Origin: an uncultured Mycoplasmatota bacterium
GTDB lineage: Bacteria; Bacillota_I; Bacilli_A; RF39; UBA660
Direction: 5' to 3'
Assembly: GCA_900551925.1 (NCBI GenBank)
Contig: URXR01000010.1
Span: 1-25,169 of the forward strand
Length of the DNA: 25,169 nt
A program made the translations under genes and the position numbers. Below are positions 23,283 through 25,169 of the stretch, one piece after another. The number at the start of each line of letters is the position of its first letter. Position 1 is the first letter of the stretch. The notes under the pieces were generated by a model that saw only the letters and a list, made by a program, of their open reading frames with translations, had not been told where the DNA came from and did not search any database.

Positions 23283-24025
23283 GCTAGATCACTTCCTTCA
23301 TCTTTTACTAAATAAGCAATAGAGATATTATCATTACCCCCTCTGTTATTAGCTTTTTTTATTAGTTTAATCACTTTTTCCTCTACTGTGCCTTCCCCAT
23401 TTAACACTTTTTCAATTTGTTCTAAAGTAACCATAGTAGTTAACCCATCAGAACATAATAAAACCTCATCTATATCCATACTACAATCAAAAATATCTAT
23501 TTCAATTGGATCATTAATTCCTAAAGCATTCATTAAAATATTCTTCTTAGGATGATTTCTAGCTTCTTCTTCAGTAAGTTCTCCTGCATCTAGTAACAGA
23601 TTAACCAAAGTATGATCCTTGGTAACCTTATGAATTTTTCCATCTTTCATCACAAACCCAGAAGAATCTCCAATATTTCCAAACAAAATATATTCCGAAG
23701 TAATAAGCGCTAAAACTAAAGTTGTTCCCATACCCTTACTCTCTGGATTTTCTTCTGTATGTTTAAAAATTAAACTATTTATCTCATTACTACTAGCTTT
23801 AATCCATTCAACCGCTGCAGCTTTACTCATCTTAAAAAAACTTTCTGTAAATCTCTTACTAAGATTAGAAATAGCAATTGAAGACGCAACTTCTCCTGCT
23901 CTATGACCACCCATTCCATCTGCTACTGCCATTAAAATAGAGCCTTCATCATTTTTTATAATTATCACACTATCTTCATTATGATCTCTAACTATTCCTG
24001 TATCTGTTAAATAAAATGTTTCCAT
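23279..24025 (-). CDS. prpC: PP2C-family protein phosphatase (PrpC/Stp)
   Basis: PrpC removes phosphates placed by PrkC and is metal-dependent and cytosolic. The 248-residue protein has the PP2C metal-binding residues in the expected motifs: the N-terminal RDHNEDS, Asp36 in VADGMGGHRAGE, GDSS at 119-122, Asp193 in CSDGL, and Asp232 in GGNDNIS. Length is typical of the bacterial stand-alone enzyme. It lies 1 nt after rlmN and overlaps prkC by 4 nt, forming the standard rlmN-prpC-prkC-rsgA-rpe order. The ribosome site (GGAGGAATAAA) lies within the end of rlmN. Confidence 0.96.
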   Translation of the reverse strand: METFYLTDTGIVRDHNEDSVIIIKNDEGSILMAVADGMGGHRAGEVASSIAISNLSKRFTESFFKMSKAAAVEWIKASSNEINSLIFKHTEENPESKGMGTTLVLALITSEYILFGNIGDSSGFVMKDGKIHKVTKDHTLVNLLLDAGELTEEEARNHPKKNILMNALGINDPIEIDIFDCSMDIDEVLLCSDGLTTMVTLEQIEKVLNGEGTVEEKVIKLIKKANNRGGNDNISIAYLVKDEGSDLA

Positions 24026-24026
24026 T

Positions 24027-25043
24027 TTATTCCTCCTTTTTCGATCTTAATTGACCACAAGCAGCTGAAATCTTAGACCCAAACTCTCTTCTTATAGTCA
24101 CATTAACACCTTCTTTTTTTATTATATCATAAAACTTCATTATTTGCTCTTTTTTAGTTCTTTTATATAAATCACTACTACCTTCATTATAAGGAATAAG
24201 ATTAATATAAGCATTTAAACCCTTTACTAAAGAAGCAAGTTTTAAAGCATCATCAGATCTATCATTAACCCCTCGAAGCATAATATATTCAAAAGTAACC
24301 CTTCTATTAGTTTTAGAAATATAATACTTAACAGCCTTAATAACCTCATCTAAAGGATATACTTTATTAATAGGCATAAGTTTATCTCTAAGTTCATCAT
24401 AAGCAGCATGTAAACTTATTGCCAAATTAACCTGATATTTTAAATCAGCAAACTCATAAATTTTAGGAACAATCCCACATGTAGAAACTGTTATATGTCT
24501 AGAACCTATATTAAGTCCCAAATGATTAGTACAATTCTCTATAAAAACTACTAAATTAGAAAAATTATCAAAAGGTTCTCCTATTCCCATTATAACAATA
24601 TGACTAATTCTCATCTTTATTTTCTCACTAACTAAAATCATTTGTAAAAGCATTTCACTAGCTTTTAAATTACGAACCTTTCGTCTCTTACCACTTTCAC
24701 AAAAACTGCACCCCATATTACAACCAACTTGACTAGATATACAAAGACTAAGTCCATAATTATGCCACATCAAAACACTTTCAATATATTCATTATCACT
24801 AAGTTTAAATAAGTATTTAGAAACCCCCTCATCGCACTCTTCTTTAACAATAACAGGTCTATCTAAAGAAAAATCTTTCTCTAATCTAAGAATAATTTCT
24901 TTACTTAAATTAGACATATCAGAAAAAGAAGAAACTCTCTTTTCATAAAGCCAATCAAAAACTTGAGTAGCTCTATACTTCTTTTCTCCAATACTTAAAA
25001 AATACTCTTCTAATTCATTTAATGTTAAATCATATATATTCAT
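24027..25043 (-). CDS. rlmN: 23S rRNA (adenine-2503-C2)-methyltransferase RlmN
   Basis: RlmN is a radical-SAM enzyme that methylates C2 of A2503 in 23S rRNA, and of A37 in some tRNAs, using a methyl-cysteine intermediate. The 338-residue protein has the iron-sulfur cluster motif CNMGCSFC (Cys108, Cys112, Cys115), the GEP motif in MGIGEPFDNF, and the C-terminal SAACGQL whose Cys329 is the methyl-carrying residue. The residues right after the cluster read ESGKRRK rather than the common ATGKQG. C8-specific Cfr enzymes share the fold, but the operon position and overall pattern favour RlmN. It is the first gene of the operon. The start has GGTGTGAT upstream and a TATAAT nearby. Confidence 0.93.
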   Translation of the reverse strand: MNIYDLTLNELEEYFLSIGEKKYRATQVFDWLYEKRVSSFSDMSNLSKEIILRLEKDFSLDRPVIVKEECDEGVSKYLFKLSDNEYIESVLMWHNYGLSLCISSQVGCNMGCSFCESGKRRKVRNLKASEMLLQMILVSEKIKMRISHIVIMGIGEPFDNFSNLVVFIENCTNHLGLNIGSRHITVSTCGIVPKIYEFADLKYQVNLAISLHAAYDELRDKLMPINKVYPLDEVIKAVKYYISKTNRRVTFEYIMLRGVNDRSDDALKLASLVKGLNAYINLIPYNEGSSDLYKRTKKEQIMKFYDIIKKEGVNVTIRREFGSKISAACGQLRSKKEE

Positions 25044-25057
25044 AATATCACACCATA

Positions 25058-25063
25058 ATTATA
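25058..25063 (-). promoter_or_regulatory. Possible -10 box for the rlmN operon
   Basis: A perfect TATAAT on the minus strand lies 14 bases before the rlmN start, leaving a very short leader. I see no good -35 box; the region there is the hairpin at 25067-25095. Confidence 0.3.
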
Positions 25064-25064
25064 C

Positions 25065-25097
25065 AAAAAAAATAGTAAAAAAGATACTATTTTTTAT
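25065..25097. terminator. Bidirectional-type terminator upstream of rlmN
   Basis: A perfect 11-bp stem (25067-25077 with 25085-25095) with a 7-nt loop has T or A runs on both sides. On the minus strand it ends the gene that enters from the right edge before the rlmN operon begins. Confidence 0.75.
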
Positions 25098-25111
25098 AAT
25101 TTATATAAAAA

Positions 25112-25169
25112 TCACTTTATTCTATAAACAGTTCTAAATATGTTAGGATTACTAGCGTATTCAATAACA
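25112..25169 (-). CDS. C-terminal end of a gene running off the right edge (partial)
   Basis: On the minus strand a frame enters from the right edge and reads VIEYASNPNIFRTVYRIK before a TGA at 25112-25114. The terminator at 25065-25097 follows at a normal distance. Only 18 residues are visible, too few to name the product. The terminator placement is the main reason to think it is a real gene end. Confidence 0.4.
   Translation of the reverse strand, partial: VIEYASNPNIFRTVYRIK

Noticed and set aside
1..25169. UGA read as tryptophan (Mycoplasma code)
   Set aside because: Several well-defined genes end in UGA (yqeY, rpe, prpC, the ltaS-like gene) and Trp residues in conserved positions are encoded by UGG.

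Overview
The window is a compact, very AT-rich, almost unidirectional stretch of bacterial chromosome. It fits a low-GC Bacillota (Bacilli-like or Mollicutes-neighbouring) genome. Supporting features are strong AGGAGG ribosome sites, sigma-A-type promoters, the GatCAB amidotransferase, the PrkC/PrpC pair, an LtaS-family enzyme and a Cse60-type sporulation protein. UGA reads as stop (yqeY, rpe, prpC, the ltaS-like gene) and tryptophan is encoded by UGG, so the standard bacterial code applies and this is not a Mycoplasma-type code. I cannot name the species. All genes are on the minus strand except two short plus-strand genes, cse60 and rpmB. No stretch longer than about 300 bases lacks a gene, and I see no tRNA, rRNA, CRISPR array, insertion sequence or prophage.

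Layout in plus-strand coordinates: (1) 1-3114 holds yqeY, rpsU, ffh and a heavy-metal-type permease, each with its own signals. (2) 3179-6534 holds lon, divergent cse60, and a class II Fic protein that converges on cse60 and shares a terminator with it. (3) 6632-12750 is a five-gene envelope operon, transcribed from 12750 towards 6632. It encodes a small membrane-anchored protein, a two-sensor-domain protein with a degenerate GGDEF domain, a YihY-family membrane protein, an LtaS-family enzyme and a second membrane-anchored protein of unknown function. Its genes overlap or nearly touch. (4) 12804-15952 is gatC-gatA-gatB, with identical 8-nt overlaps at both junctions. (5) 16065-19951 holds two very large type IV prepilin-like genes in direct tandem, with ribosomal protein L28 (rpmB) between them on the other strand. 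(6) 20033-25043 is an rlmN-prpC-prkC-rsgA-rpe operon linking rRNA methylation, Ser/Thr phospho-signalling, ribosome assembly and carbon metabolism.

The most unusual element is the prepilin pair. By eye the two genes are identical over about 1,403 bp, covering the signal, helix and first 459 residues. They then switch abruptly, at the start of a DxTPPT-type repeat domain, to C-terminal domains that are only moderately similar. Upstream of a shared -10 box their promoters also differ, and one carries an 18-bp perfect palindrome between -35 and -10. This constant-stalk, variable-tip arrangement resembles in outline a pilin or adhesin variation system. The apparently essential rpmB between the repeats would select against deletion by recombination. 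A second point of interest is the envelope operon, with a variant GGDEF sensor (DGNEF) and a roughly 130-nt two-frame coding overlap between the yihY and ltaS-like genes.
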